Of a DNA stretch of 64,000 nt, positions 28,994 to 38,191 are shown one piece after another. The stretch spans positions 1 to 64,000 of the forward strand of contig NZ_JABANE010000033.1 of assembly GCF_012844305.1 (NCBI RefSeq). Reading direction: 5' to 3'. The position numbers were made by a program, and so were the translations under genes. How positions within the stretch are numbered: the first letter of the stretch is position 1; each line of letters opens with the position of its first letter. The notes beneath the pieces were generated by a model. The model did no database searches, was not told where the DNA came from, and saw nothing but the letters and a program-made list of their open reading frames with translations. The stretch comes from Flammeovirga aprica JL-4. Lineage in GTDB: Bacteria > Bacteroidota > Bacteroidia > Cytophagales > Flammeovirgaceae.

Positions 28994-29113
28994 TTATAAA
29001 CACCAAGACAAAAACTCAAGAAAAGCGTGTTTTATTACTGTCTTAATTATCCAATCAATATTCTTTTTTTGCTTAAAAAAGTTGTTGAAAATTTCAACTA
29101 TTTTCTTTCTCAT
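28994..29113 (-). CDS. possible 39-residue basic peptide
   Basis: The open frame encodes MRKKIVEIFNNFFKQKKN followed by IDWIIKTVIKHAFLEFLSWCL, a basic, amphipathic peptide. The strong terminator lies 26 bp after its stop. The sequence looks coding (no low-complexity run, sensible residue mix), but there is no clear ribosome binding site and no family I know. It could belong to the host or be the last prophage gene. Confidence 0.3.
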   Translation of the reverse strand: MRKKIVEIFNNFFKQKKNIDWIIKTVIKHAFLEFLSWCL

Positions 29114-29323
29114 AGATTTTTTGATTTAAATTTTAAAAAAAAGTCATCTATTCAATCAAAAATCTTTTTCAATCCGTAAAGGGATTAATCAAATAACTGG
29201 TAAAACTAAAGATTTCTCCATCTAAATAATTGATTCAAATTTACCTAAATAAATAATAAAACCAATAAATGTTAAAGAATTAATTATAATATTACACATT
29301 TTCTTTACTATATATTTAGTAAA

Positions 29324-32104
29324 TTATAGAGTTATAACAGGTTCTTCATCTGTGAAATTTATGGTCCCTTTTTCTCTCCAAATTTTAGTTATTAATACCC
29401 CGTCAATTGTTGTATTTAGGGACCTACTTGTATATTTCCAAAACTCTCTGCCACTTGGATCGCGTCTAACGTAATGCAATACAGTCCAAGGTGAAAAGCC
29501 TAGATTTGCAGGGTCTACATCATCATTAGGTGTAAAATACACCGCCCATTTTTTAGCTGTAACGGCGGAAAAATCTGTATTGTAAGGTTGATAACTATTT
29601 CTGTTTTGTCTACTCCCTATCCAACCATCACTAGAATCCCAAATATACAATTGCTTAACTATTGCTGAATTGTTTTGAGATGCATCATTGATAATATTTT
29701 GAATGAAATTTTCAGTAGGGACTACACTGTAAGCACCACCCAATATCCCACTAAAATACGCAAATTGCATATTTGGTTGTTTTAAAAATTCTATACCATG
29801 TTCATAGCCTCTGCATAAATTAATTCTTACCTGTTCAATCGTAGTTGGAAAAATAAAGTTGTAATCAATTTCCTTACCTGTCGCACCTCTCCAATAGTTA
29901 ATAAAAGCTCTCTTTAATCCTGTGTTTACTAGTATACAGTCACCACCGTCACAACTAGCTAAGTTTAATCTTCCAAGAGAGTCGATTTCCGACGTTCTAG
30001 GGAAATACTCAAAAGAAGGTAGGCTTACATTCTGTTTGACCCTAAGATTGGCATCAATATATTGTAATTGTGGTTGATCTGCTGTTATTTCTAATTTACT
30101 AGAAAAAGTACCTCTTCCTATAGTATAATTACTATGTGTGAGGTATTTCAGGTTATTGTAAGTTCTTGCTAGACTCATTTGTGGACCGCTTACCCACATT
30201 AAACTCATTTGTACCCTTTCGATGTTATTAGGAAGATTGTTTTGTAACAAATCAACGTTACTACCATTAGAGATCAATTGTGTAAATACATTATCCTTAA
30301 AATCTGGTAATACATAAGATGCTGAACTAGGCGTGAACGTTAATCTTGTTTCAATAGAATTGAGTTGCAGTATCTTATTAGGTGATACTTTATTGGTAAT
30401 ACGTGCGTTCACATAAGACTTTAAAGAATCACAAAACCTTTGCAGAATAGTAAAATCTTTAACAGGAATATTAGTTACACCTAATAATCTATATTCGTTA
30501 GTTCCAGCAATCACTCGATCATAGTTAAGTTCTAATATTCTAACCTTTCCCACGCTCATGAAAGGTGCTCCGCCACCCGTTGACCAAATAGTATTCGTTG
30601 TATCTTCAATGAACTTAGGGTACGGATAACCTAATGATCTGTAATAAGTTGTTGTATTATGTGCGTAATCCTCGTCATTAATAAACTCAGCGTACGGCAA
30701 TAATACTAAAATACCCGTATCTTGATAAAGTTGAATGCAATTATTGAAATTATCATTGTTTAATTCCTCAAAGAAATCAAACTTTTGAATTTTCATACTT
30801 CCACTAATTACCGTTATCTCTTGCAAAATTTGAGAAGAGAGAACTTGATTAAAGTTCAATTCAACTGTAATCGATGATTCTTGTAAAATTTCTGAAGGTG
30901 AAAATTTGCTTATTGAACACGAATTTAAATTAATTAAACTCGTGTTCAATACACTGCTATGATACAATTCCACAATATCCCCATTTTCCAACTGTATATC
31001 ACCAACAACCCTACGTGAGTTCACAAACCACAACTCAGCCCCACTATTAGCAGTTACACGGTTAGAAAAATCAACATAAGTTCGTTCCCCAATTGTAGCC
31101 GACAGTAACTTATAATTCACAATTTTAATAGTCCAACCCAAAACAGTCAAAGCATCAATTCTTCCTTGCATAGTAGGATTATCATCCAAATCCACAAGCA
31201 CAATCCCAGCATTAAAAGTCCTGCCAGAAATTACAATATTAGGATCATTCACTCGCTCTATTTCCGCAAGCATTCTTTCAAAATCACTCGGCTCATAAAA
31301 AGCGTTTTCAACATCTAAAGTTACACCTGTTTGATTCACCCAATTACCTAATCTTATATCAGGGTTTAAAGCGTTTTTAAAGCAGATATAAACGAGGTTT
31401 AACCAATTGTTAGAGCTTAGATCAATCACACCATTTACACCAGCATCACAAGCTGAAATACTATTAATCTTATCTTTTCCTGATAGAGCAAATAAATAAG
31501 AAATACCTGCTCTATGATCCCATACAAAGTTAGTTCCTGTAGCTACTAATTTTGATGAATTAGTATTTCTAATTTCAAGGTCAGCTTTGGGCGTTGTTGC
31601 TTCTGCTATATTGGAGAATTCAACAGCTCCAGCGAATCCTTTTACACGCACTTTGTACTCGTAAGTTGTGCCGTGATCAAGGTTGTCATTTCGCCAAGTT
31701 GTTTCTCCAATTTCACTTTCATAAACTAGAAGAAAATCCAATGCTCCTTTCTTTCTTCTCCAAATTTCAAAGGCATATAATCCTTGACTGTTATCGTACC
31801 AATTTAATGTTATTGACCCAATTTCACTAGGTGTAGGAATAGCAGAAAGACCACTAGGAGGAGAAGGAATTTCTATATCTCCAGTGTTCACTCTGATATT
31901 TCTTGAACTTAAATAATTCACCACTTCAGCACGTTCTTGATTTTCTGTATCAAGTATAACTTCTGTTCCAGCTGGCACTAATCCGTTAGGATTAATATGT
32001 GGGTTACGATCTAAGAAGAAGGGTAATCCTTCAATACTCCCTTCTACAGTGAGAACAAGGTCTAAAATATTTTGACCTTCTGAAGTTGTGAACTTTCTTT
32101 TCAT
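29324..32104 (-). CDS. phage tail adhesin/receptor-binding protein with LysM-like and FN3 domains
   Basis: This 926-residue last gene of the tail operon starts with a LysM-like tail module (EGQNILDLVLTVEGSIEG, about 5-75, with LVPAGTEVIL). A fibronectin type III domain follows (about 85-170, SITLNWYDNSQG, YEYKVRVKG). The rest is made of beta/leucine-rich-like stretches such as VNGVIDLSSNNWLNLVYI. Position after the collar fibre, modular build and size fit a host-recognition protein at the tail tip. The FN3 module resembles cell-surface domains of the host group, a common feature of tail fibres. The binding target is unknown. Confidence 0.6.
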   Translation of the reverse strand: MKRKFTTSEGQNILDLVLTVEGSIEGLPFFLDRNPHINPNGLVPAGTEVILDTENQERAEVVNYLSSRNIRVNTGDIEIPSPPSGLSAIPTPSEIGSITLNWYDNSQGLYAFEIWRRKKGALDFLLVYESEIGETTWRNDNLDHGTTYEYKVRVKGFAGAVEFSNIAEATTPKADLEIRNTNSSKLVATGTNFVWDHRAGISYLFALSGKDKINSISACDAGVNGVIDLSSNNWLNLVYICFKNALNPDIRLGNWVNQTGVTLDVENAFYEPSDFERMLAEIERVNDPNIVISGRTFNAGIVLVDLDDNPTMQGRIDALTVLGWTIKIVNYKLLSATIGERTYVDFSNRVTANSGAELWFVNSRRVVGDIQLENGDIVELYHSSVLNTSLINLNSCSISKFSPSEILQESSITVELNFNQVLSSQILQEITVISGSMKIQKFDFFEELNNDNFNNCIQLYQDTGILVLLPYAEFINDEDYAHNTTTYYRSLGYPYPKFIEDTTNTIWSTGGGAPFMSVGKVRILELNYDRVIAGTNEYRLLGVTNIPVKDFTILQRFCDSLKSYVNARITNKVSPNKILQLNSIETRLTFTPSSASYVLPDFKDNVFTQLISNGSNVDLLQNNLPNNIERVQMSLMWVSGPQMSLARTYNNLKYLTHSNYTIGRGTFSSKLEITADQPQLQYIDANLRVKQNVSLPSFEYFPRTSEIDSLGRLNLASCDGGDCILVNTGLKRAFINYWRGATGKEIDYNFIFPTTIEQVRINLCRGYEHGIEFLKQPNMQFAYFSGILGGAYSVVPTENFIQNIINDASQNNSAIVKQLYIWDSSDGWIGSRQNRNSYQPYNTDFSAVTAKKWAVYFTPNDDVDPANLGFSPWTVLHYVRRDPSGREFWKYTSRSLNTTIDGVLITKIWREKGTINFTDEEPVITL

Positions 32105-32123
32105 TTTTACAGAGTTGTTTAGG

Positions 32124-33110
32124 TTAAAGCTTCATTAAGTACAACATAATTCTCGCAGGTGGTCTGATATCAATATCATCACCTGATCCAGTGGGGTCAA
32201 TAGAAATACCTGTTGAACTTTTATTTGTTGAATTGTATGATGTGTTGCTGACCGAAAAATCACCAGAGCTACCGCCTGCTACTTGAATACTTCCAAAGGT
32301 TGAAAAAAGGTCACCTGAACCTCCTACAGTATGAGTATGTTCAGGGTCTGTTACTCCATGACTATGTGAAGGTAACTGCCCTTCTACAAGGTTAATTTTC
32401 GAATTGCCTGTTATCTCATTAAGGTGCTCAACAGAATCTAACTCTGAATCGTTTGCATTAGGATTCCCTTGTGCAGGATTTCCATCTGTAGCCCCAACTA
32501 TCATCATTCCTCTCAAGTCTGGAGTGCCGTTCCTTCCATTACAAATAGCATAACCAATCAAATCGTCTACTCCTAAACCTGTAGCACTGAATTTAGCTTG
32601 CCAATTTTGGTTATAATAAGGCACAATCATCCCTGAAACTAACCCTTGAAGGTCTGCAATTACCTCAGAATTTCTTTTCACGGGATGTTTAATGATAGCA
32701 TTATAATCAAAAAGTCCTGTTCCTGAAGCTCCAAATTCAAGCTTCAATTTTTCCTCTGTACAAATATCAAACGTACCTACTTTGTTATAACCTTCCAACA
32801 GATCATGAGGTTCATGAGCAAGTTTTGTATTGTCAAGATTAAACACTGGAATCTGAGTACCTGTCGCTGTTCCAGAAAAAGGCTCAACTTTATAGAAAGT
32901 GTTTTGATAAAGTAACCAACCTTCAGTACACTCAAAGGTTTTATTATTATTTGTGATAGTAAATTCTACTCCAGAAATACGAACTGGAGAAGTATTTTCA
33001 GTTAATACAGACGCAAGTGCTTCGGTAATATCTTTTGTTACATTATATAGATGCTCGAAGTCTTTTGTATTGATGACAACCCCTTTTGAGGGAGTATTAA
33101 AATTTTTCAT
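32124..33110 (-). CDS. phage tail-collar fibre protein
   Basis: The 328-residue product carries the phage tail-collar domain in its C-terminal half: YAICNGRNGTPDLRGMMIVG followed by LPSHSHGVTDPEHTHTVGG and a final IDIRPPARIMLYLMKL. This matches short tail-fibre proteins and the MDP/collar family. It would sit on the baseplate and help attach to the cell surface. It lies 20 bp before the adhesin gene and 3 bp after the preceding gene, in one operon. Confidence 0.85.
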   Translation of the reverse strand: MKNFNTPSKGVVINTKDFEHLYNVTKDITEALASVLTENTSPVRISGVEFTITNNNKTFECTEGWLLYQNTFYKVEPFSGTATGTQIPVFNLDNTKLAHEPHDLLEGYNKVGTFDICTEEKLKLEFGASGTGLFDYNAIIKHPVKRNSEVIADLQGLVSGMIVPYYNQNWQAKFSATGLGVDDLIGYAICNGRNGTPDLRGMMIVGATDGNPAQGNPNANDSELDSVEHLNEITGNSKINLVEGQLPSHSHGVTDPEHTHTVGGSGDLFSTFGSIQVAGGSSGDFSVSNTSYNSTNKSSTGISIDPTGSGDDIDIRPPARIMLYLMKL

Positions 33111-33112
33111 TT

Positions 33113-33598
33113 CTATATGTATTTGATTTCGTAGATGATTCCGATATGGAGATATTTTTTTAAGAAAACATGAATTGAATTTTCTTGGCTTTGCAGTGAA
33201 ATTGGCACCTCTACAATTAATTGTGTTCGTTGTAGATTAACCTCATCTTCAGGTGTTCTTACTACTGTTGTTGCACTTTCAGGAGTACCCACAAAAGGTA
33301 TTGTTGCTGAAAACTCTGGAGGAAACACTAAGAACTCTACATTCTCTACAATCTGAGTAATCAGATTAATTGAAGGGTGATTAAAACGTTCTCTAATCAA
33401 CGTTTCGACGGCTAGCTTAGAACGTCCCCAAATGATTTGATCTTTGGCATAATTTGCGAAAGCTCTCTTTTCTTCATTGACTTTTTTTGAGTGAAAACAA
33501 AGTAATTTTACCCAAGCAGTATGAAAATTATCCCTTAAGAAAGATGGAATACATCTATAAGAAAGTATATCTGTATCGAGTAATGAAAACTTAGACAT
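33113..33598 (-). CDS. phage tail protein of unknown fold, gpI position
   Basis: This 161-residue protein lies between the baseplate J-like gene and the collar fibre, where P2 and Mu have gpI or gp48. The sequence (MSKFSLLDTDILSYRCIPSFL, VNLQRTQLIVEVPISLQ) gives no family I can name. Its start overlaps the end of the upstream gene by 8 bp, suggesting coupled translation. A baseplate-fibre connector role is inferred from position. Confidence 0.55.
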   Translation of the reverse strand: MSKFSLLDTDILSYRCIPSFLRDNFHTAWVKLLCFHSKKVNEEKRAFANYAKDQIIWGRSKLAVETLIRERFNHPSINLITQIVENVEFLVFPPEFSATIPFVGTPESATTVVRTPEDEVNLQRTQLIVEVPISLQSQENSIHVFLKKYLHIGIIYEIKYI

Positions 33599-34421
33599 CG
33601 GCTATTGAGGTTATTTGATATGTTTCTAATTCCATCCAACCACTGGAAGGATAATAACGAGCTTCCACGTCTTCGAAAACGGTTCCTATGTCTGGGCGAG
33701 CCTTTAAAACAGTAATGTAAAAATCACTTACCCCTTCTGTTTGCTTGACGAAATCTACCAAATCTGAAACCTGAAGTGTTCCATCAAAAGGTAAGTTTTT
33801 GATATAATCGGCTACTGCTCCTTGTACTTCAGTCTCTACTTGCAGGCGGTCGTGTTCAGGTTCATAATATAAATCTGCATGCAAGATTAATTTATCGGAG
33901 TCTAAATTGACAACTCCCATTTGTGCCCCTGGTTCTTGAATTTCTCTTAGATAGGCTTCTACTCCAGAGGCTTCCGATTCTGAAAGTTTTCCATTATTAC
34001 CACGGACTTTCACAAGAGCAAAACCACGCCCAGAGACTGCTACAGATTTTACAATCTGTTTTGAAAGGTCTACAACTTCATAAAAAGGTTGCTTAGTCTC
34101 TGTATGAAGCAAAATGGGATCACCGTGTTGATATTCTAGTATTCGTTCTGCATACCAATCTGCTGTATGTACTTTTGAAGAAGCAATTAGAGCTTCGACC
34201 TCATTTTTATGAACATCCAAAAGCACTGAGATAATATGACTTACAAACGAAGTAATATACAGCCACAAATTCCACATCGCTACTTTGGAAGTGCTCGTCA
34301 CGTCACCCAAGTCTTTCAACGCATCAGCAAGTTCCTTTTCATCCAAAAGAGTGTCCAGTTCTTGGATTCGTAACTTTTCATTAACTAATTCTTGGTATAG
34401 CTCTGCTCTTGATTTTGCCAT
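33591..34421 (-). CDS. baseplate J-like protein
   Basis: This 276-residue protein is proposed as the baseplate wedge (gpJ/Mu gp47-like). The N-terminal helical part (KVAMWNLWLYITSFVSHII) precedes a beta/alpha section with VVDLSKQIVKSVAVSGRGFALVKVRG and a C-terminal KNLPFDGTLQVSDLVDFVKQ. The last segment is typical of the J-like family, where it handles the trimer interface. It overlaps the methylase stop by one base. The gene order of gp25-like, J-like, I-position and fibre supports the call, although two lysis candidates and a methylase interrupt it. Confidence 0.65.
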   Translation of the reverse strand: MAKSRAELYQELVNEKLRIQELDTLLDEKELADALKDLGDVTSTSKVAMWNLWLYITSFVSHIISVLLDVHKNEVEALIASSKVHTADWYAERILEYQHGDPILLHTETKQPFYEVVDLSKQIVKSVAVSGRGFALVKVRGNNGKLSESEASGVEAYLREIQEPGAQMGVVNLDSDKLILHADLYYEPEHDRLQVETEVQGAVADYIKNLPFDGTLQVSDLVDFVKQTEGVSDFYITVLKARPDIGTVFEDVEARYYPSSGWMELETYQITSIADV

Positions 34422-35209
34422 TATTTTATAAAGTAATTAGCGGTTAAAACTTCAGTTTTCTTTTTTCGATTACCTCCTTTATTATTGACAGTAACTTCCT
34501 GTTCAATTTTAATTTGGCTCCACTTGTTTCTCTTTTTGTATTCCTCAAGAATCGGTGAGGGATAACTTGATAAAAGAAACTTTCCTTCTATTGCTTCAAG
34601 TTTTTTTAGAAGCATTTCAAAATCTTCAATGGTGTACCCATCATAGTGCCCACAATTAGAATTGAAATAAGGTGGATCACAATAAAAGAAGGCTTGTGGA
34701 GTATCTCTTGAAGTAATTATTCGAAGAGCATCCGTACATTCAATTTGAACATCCTGCAAACGAATAGCATAATCCAAAGTGAAGCCTTCTCTCTTATTTT
34801 GGACTTTTTTAGAGGTAGTATTTTTCTTTTTGTCATACCCCCATGAACCATCAATCTTTGAAGCAAACCCTTGAGACGAAAGCACCCAAACAGCCCAAGC
34901 TCTTTTTAGCTCAGAGAACATATCGGGATTGTTGTAAATAACACTTGCTTTACGATACATATCTCTTGAATGAAGTGAGATTTGAATTTCTTTTTCGAGC
35001 GATGTAAAATCCTGTTGTACTATTTTGTAGAAGTTCATCATTTCTCTATTAGTATCATTGATGACTTCCACACCACTTTTTTCTTTTTCAAAAAAGACTG
35101 CTCCACCTCCAAAGAATGGTTCACTATAAAGATTATGCTCAGGTATCAAAGCAATAATTCTTGATGCCAGCTTTTGTTTTCCACCATAATAGGTGATTGG
35201 TGTTTTCAT
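34421..35209 (-). CDS. phage DNA adenine methylase (D12 class)
   Basis: This 262-residue protein is a Dam-type N6-adenine methyltransferase. Motif I-like PITYYGGKQKLASRI is at the N-terminus. EPFFGGGAVFF follows, and the catalytic DPPYFNSNCGHYDGY is near residue 178. Length and motif order are those of the alpha-class (Dam/D12) enzymes. It sits within the baseplate and lysis gene run, just before the J-like gene. It probably protects phage DNA from host restriction or modulates phage promoters; the recognition site is unknown. No cognate nuclease is next to it, so it is probably an orphan enzyme. Confidence 0.9.
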   Translation of the reverse strand: MKTPITYYGGKQKLASRIIALIPEHNLYSEPFFGGGAVFFEKEKSGVEVINDTNREMMNFYKIVQQDFTSLEKEIQISLHSRDMYRKASVIYNNPDMFSELKRAWAVWVLSSQGFASKIDGSWGYDKKKNTTSKKVQNKREGFTLDYAIRLQDVQIECTDALRIITSRDTPQAFFYCDPPYFNSNCGHYDGYTIEDFEMLLKKLEAIEGKFLLSSYPSPILEEYKKRNKWSQIKIEQEVTVNNKGGNRKKKTEVLTANYFIK

Positions 35210-35278
35210 TATTGTATTATTAAAGTGATTGAAATATTCTTTAGTAATACATTCTTTTATTGGGGATAAGTAAAGAGT

Positions 35279-35683
35279 TTAGATAATCGTTAATTGGAAG
35301 CTTCTGCGACCGATCATATACTTCATTTTCTTAAAGGTGTCTTTTGAAGAAGTCACATCTTTATAACCATCTCTGTTGATGTCATAAAACTGCTTCCCAA
35401 CCAATACACACCCTTTTATATCCGTATAGAAATTTCCCCAATGAAAGAGAATCAAATCACGATTAGGAACACCAGTAATATGATAATGATGACCGTATTT
35501 TTGAGAGTAGCGAGGTACACAGGTATAAGTACCTTTTGGTATGCAGGAAATAAAGTTTTGATTACCCTTATCCGCTAACTCTAAAGTTTTACACTCAAAA
35601 GCCTTATTGAGACCTTTGAAAACGGAAAGAATTCCCAGCGTCTGTTTTTGATCCTGCTGTAATCTTGCGATAATAACTTTCAT
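35279..35683 (-). CDS. DUF5675-type phage protein, lysis-region candidate
   Basis: The 134-residue product matches the DUF5675 pattern: an ECKTLELADKGN segment, IPKGTYTCVPRYSQKYGHHY, RDLILFHWGNFYTDIKGCVLVG and a C-terminal GRRSFQLTI. The fold is thought related to small peptidoglycan-active or transpeptidase-like domains, but no activity is established that I know of. No other endolysin candidate exists in the prophage and a spanin-like gene is adjacent, so a role in host lysis is a reasonable inference. Confidence 0.65.
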   Translation of the reverse strand: MKVIIARLQQDQKQTLGILSVFKGLNKAFECKTLELADKGNQNFISCIPKGTYTCVPRYSQKYGHHYHITGVPNRDLILFHWGNFYTDIKGCVLVGKQFYDINRDGYKDVTSSKDTFKKMKYMIGRRSFQLTII

Positions 35684-35684
35684 G

Positions 35685-36350
35685 TTACTTCTTTTTTATG
35701 ATGATTGAATTCACTCCATTTACTTTGATCGAGGGGTTAGGAGAAAGTACTTCCACCTTCCAGTGCTTTTTCCCTAAGAACCAGTTCCGCTCCCAATAAG
35801 CAACAACCTCAATAGGAACTTTTACTTCATACTCCAGAGAAGCGAAATTACTTTCTGTCACATAAGCATCTATAAAAGCGTAGTCATCATACCAATAAAA
35901 AGCTTTCGCAAATTCCTCTCGTTCCACCTCATCAATGATGATATTTACCGTAGTGTCTACCACTATGATATTATCAACTTTTGCACTGGCATTAAGTGAG
36001 ACCTGATACGCCGACTCAAGGTTTCTATACTTCTTTTGCAAGCCTTTATACTTACTAAGCCATTCAAACTTTTCTTGTTCATAAACCTCTTTTAAAGTGC
36101 TTTTAGAAAGAGCCAAACCATCAGCTTTAGCGACCTCTTGATTGTACTTGTTTTTATAGCTTTCAATATCTTGGGTGTAGCTTTCAGACAAATCTTTCAA
36201 CTCTCCAATCTCCTTGTTTTTAGAACAGGTAGTGAAAGTCAATGACCCTGTAATCACTGCCAGAATCAAAATCACAACTTGTTTATAAAACTTCAAGAAG
36301 AGGTGTTTGGCATAAGGGAATGTCATCCCTGCAAATAGTGTCGTTATCAT
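35685..36350 (-). CDS. membrane-anchored coiled-coil protein, spanin-like (DUF6549-type)
   Basis: The 221-residue protein has one membrane helix (about 22-42, VVILILAVITGSL). A long charged coiled coil follows (about 45-115), then a beta-rich C-terminus with WFLGKKHWKVEVLSPNPSIKVNG. N-terminal anchor plus coiled coil is the layout of inner-membrane spanins (Rz), and it adjoins the DUF5675 gene by one base. The ending resembles Bacteroidota phage DUF6549 proteins. Function in disrupting the outer membrane at lysis is inferred. Confidence 0.5.
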   Translation of the reverse strand: MITTLFAGMTFPYAKHLFLKFYKQVVILILAVITGSLTFTTCSKNKEIGELKDLSESYTQDIESYKNKYNQEVAKADGLALSKSTLKEVYEQEKFEWLSKYKGLQKKYRNLESAYQVSLNASAKVDNIIVVDTTVNIIIDEVEREEFAKAFYWYDDYAFIDAYVTESNFASLEYEVKVPIEVVAYWERNWFLGKKHWKVEVLSPNPSIKVNGVNSIIIKKK

Positions 36351-36631
36351 TTTCGTTTTGTTTTTAGATTGATATTTCCGTTTTCGTAAATGTCCAGCTC
36401 TCGGATTTCCTTTTCATCCAGCTCCATATTCTCAATGATCAGCTTATACAATTCACCAAGATCACTATCCACAAAAGAGCTTATTCCTACACCCAAATCA
36501 GGAAACTCTCTATAATCACCTTTATGAGCAATCAAGATTAATTTCTCCTCTTGATTAAGTGAATCATCTATTGTAAAATCACCTTTTGTGATTTTCAATG
36601 TATTGTCATCATTGAGAATGAAATCTTTCAT
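36347..36631 (-). CDS. gp25-like baseplate wedge protein (GPW/gp25 family)
   Basis: This 94-residue protein fits the small gp25/GPW fold of contractile-tail baseplates. GDFTIDDSLNQEEKLILIAHKGDYREFPDLGVGISSF is split by the characteristic pattern in which a short N-terminal strand region leads to a helix and a conserved PDLGVGI turn. It is of normal family length. It overlaps the spanin-like gene by 4 bp and follows the spike gene at 1 bp. Confidence 0.75.
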   Translation of the reverse strand: MKDFILNDDNTLKITKGDFTIDDSLNQEEKLILIAHKGDYREFPDLGVGISSFVDSDLGELYKLIIENMELDEKEIRELDIYENGNINLKTKRK

Positions 36632-36632
36632 A

Positions 36633-37196
36633 TCAGTGTTTGATTTTAGTATTTTCTACTTTTGAGAAATCACTTATTTCAAAGCTTTTTAATGTTGAAT
36701 TTAATACCTGTTGAAAAGCACTTGGAGAACCATTACCTAATTCATTTACAGGAGTACTCAGTACGTTTAGAAATGCTTCCAATAATCTATTATTCTTTTC
36801 CAACTCCTCAACCAAAGTTGGTGTAATCAAAAGTCCTCCATTGTTTCCTTCATTGAAGATGATTCCATTTTGATCTACTTCTATAGTTGTTTCCCCAATG
36901 ACCGTTTTTTGCTTTTCAGGTTCATTAACCATGACCACAAAAGCATCAATTTGAGAAGTACCAATCATAGCAACCATCACTATACTTTCCACTTTTGGGA
37001 AAACTACCGTGTAGTTACTTCCATTATCCAAGGAGGCTTTCAAACGAACATCTGGAAGTTCTACTTCCTCGTGTAAAGGCAATGCAACGATAGAGGTACT
37101 TTCCTCATTAACCGAGATTACCTTTGCAGGAAAAAGTACAGGTGGCTTTTCAACAATTCGCCGTAATAAATCCGATATATCTTCTTCGTACCCCAT
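36633..37196 (-). CDS. baseplate spike protein (gpV/Mu gp45-like)
   Basis: This 187-residue protein looks like the tail spike. An OB-fold N-terminal part (PAKVISVNEESTSIVALPL, then VRLKASLDNGSNYTVVFPKV with VMVAMIG) is followed by a short beta region (IGETTIEVDQNGIIFNEGNN) suited to a trimeric needle, then a helical tail. The order hub, spike, gp25-like wedge is the Mu/P2 order. It abuts the hub gene with a 1-base overlap. Confidence 0.75.
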   Translation of the reverse strand: MGYEEDISDLLRRIVEKPPVLFPAKVISVNEESTSIVALPLHEEVELPDVRLKASLDNGSNYTVVFPKVESIVMVAMIGTSQIDAFVVMVNEPEKQKTVIGETTIEVDQNGIIFNEGNNGGLLITPTLVEELEKNNRLLEAFLNVLSTPVNELGNGSPSAFQQVLNSTLKSFEISDFSKVENTKIKH

Positions 37197-38191
37197 TAGG
37201 TGAGCTTTTTACCTAATTCAATTTCTTTTCTACCTCCATTACTGGAGAAGGTGGTGGTGACTTTATCAATATTAAAAGCACCATTCTTGGAGGGGTTCTC
37301 CTCATCAACCACATTGGCGGTCATCCCAAACGTGGCATAGGGAAATAGAAAGGTCTTCACACCCCCTTCATATCGACCTAACCGTAATCGCTCCATTTCT
37401 TCTTCTGCCTGTACTTTCAATTCAGCTTTGGTTCGAGCGGTATATGAAGTAAACTTCTTCTGAATTCCATCAGGTTCACCGACTGTCACCTCCAGTACAG
37501 TATTATCAGGTTGAATTCCTTTGCCTTTTACTTCTATTGCTTCATCTACAAAATCTCGATAGGTAAGGTTTTCAGAGATAATATTCCGATTGAAATTATA
37601 ATCAACTTCACCCACATTCTCCACCAAACTCAGTCCTGCATATAGTGTCTTCCCTCTGAAATATGCTGTTAATCCAAACTCCTCTTTGATCTTTTTCAAA
37701 GCTTCAAAAGCATTAATATTTGAAACCCTGAACTTGTCCAATTCTACATTTGGTACATCCTCAGAAAGCACTATTTCGGTATCACTGACGAGGTGGTTTA
37801 AAACAGTTTTAAGATCGGTTTTAACCCACACTTTATTGACTCTTTTCAGCTTTAGCAAAAAGGCATAATCCTCTAATTCAATCTTAATAGGTTTGGTTTG
37901 GTGAAAGCGTGTAACGAAACCTGTAAACTCTTGATTAAGGTATTCCTGTCCATCGAAGTAATACCCCAATTCAATATTGAATTTCGTCCCTCTCTTCATT
38001 ACCTGTCCTAAACTTTTATCTACCTCATCTGAAACAGATGGAAGTTTCAAGACAGCAGTATCTGCAAGTGTTGTCCATGATTTCTCAATCTTGACTTCAT
38101 TCACACAAGGCAGTTGAACAGTATCAGCGATAGTGATTTTATGTATCATTAATAGCATAATGACGAGTAGTTTCATTGCAAAATTTTTCAT
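37196..38191 (-). CDS. baseplate hub protein (gpD/Mu gp44-like)
   Basis: This 331-residue protein probably forms the baseplate hub. VNEVKIEKSWTTLADTAVLK near the N-terminus, a two-barrel region with FTGFVTRFHQTKPI, and the central DKFRVSNINAFEALKKIKEE match the late-control D / phage hub fold. The annotated start gives an ATGA overlap with the upstream gene and adds an odd hydrophobic MKLLVIMLLMIHKITIAD. Met15 (38149) is a credible alternative, because related hubs begin near HKITIAD. Confidence 0.75.
   Translation of the reverse strand: MKNFAMKLLVIMLLMIHKITIADTVQLPCVNEVKIEKSWTTLADTAVLKLPSVSDEVDKSLGQVMKRGTKFNIELGYYFDGQEYLNQEFTGFVTRFHQTKPIKIELEDYAFLLKLKRVNKVWVKTDLKTVLNHLVSDTEIVLSEDVPNVELDKFRVSNINAFEALKKIKEEFGLTAYFRGKTLYAGLSLVENVGEVDYNFNRNIISENLTYRDFVDEAIEVKGKGIQPDNTVLEVTVGEPDGIQKKFTSYTARTKAELKVQAEEEMERLRLGRYEGGVKTFLFPYATFGMTANVVDEENPSKNGAFNIDKVTTTFSSNGGRKEIELGKKLT

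Larger units (their letters stand above)
28821..29323. other. host-prophage junction region
   Basis: This gap of 503 bp lies between the giant surface-protein gene and the last prophage tail gene. It holds the remains of a signal-peptide frame at 28786-28851, an inverted repeat CAAATCAATT / AATTGATTTG at 28813-28847, the terminator at 28945-28968 and a possible 39-residue gene at 28994-29113. The prophage end should lie here, but I cannot place it: no inverted copy of the TGTGAGGCTA repeats seen at the other end is visible. Confidence 0.4.
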
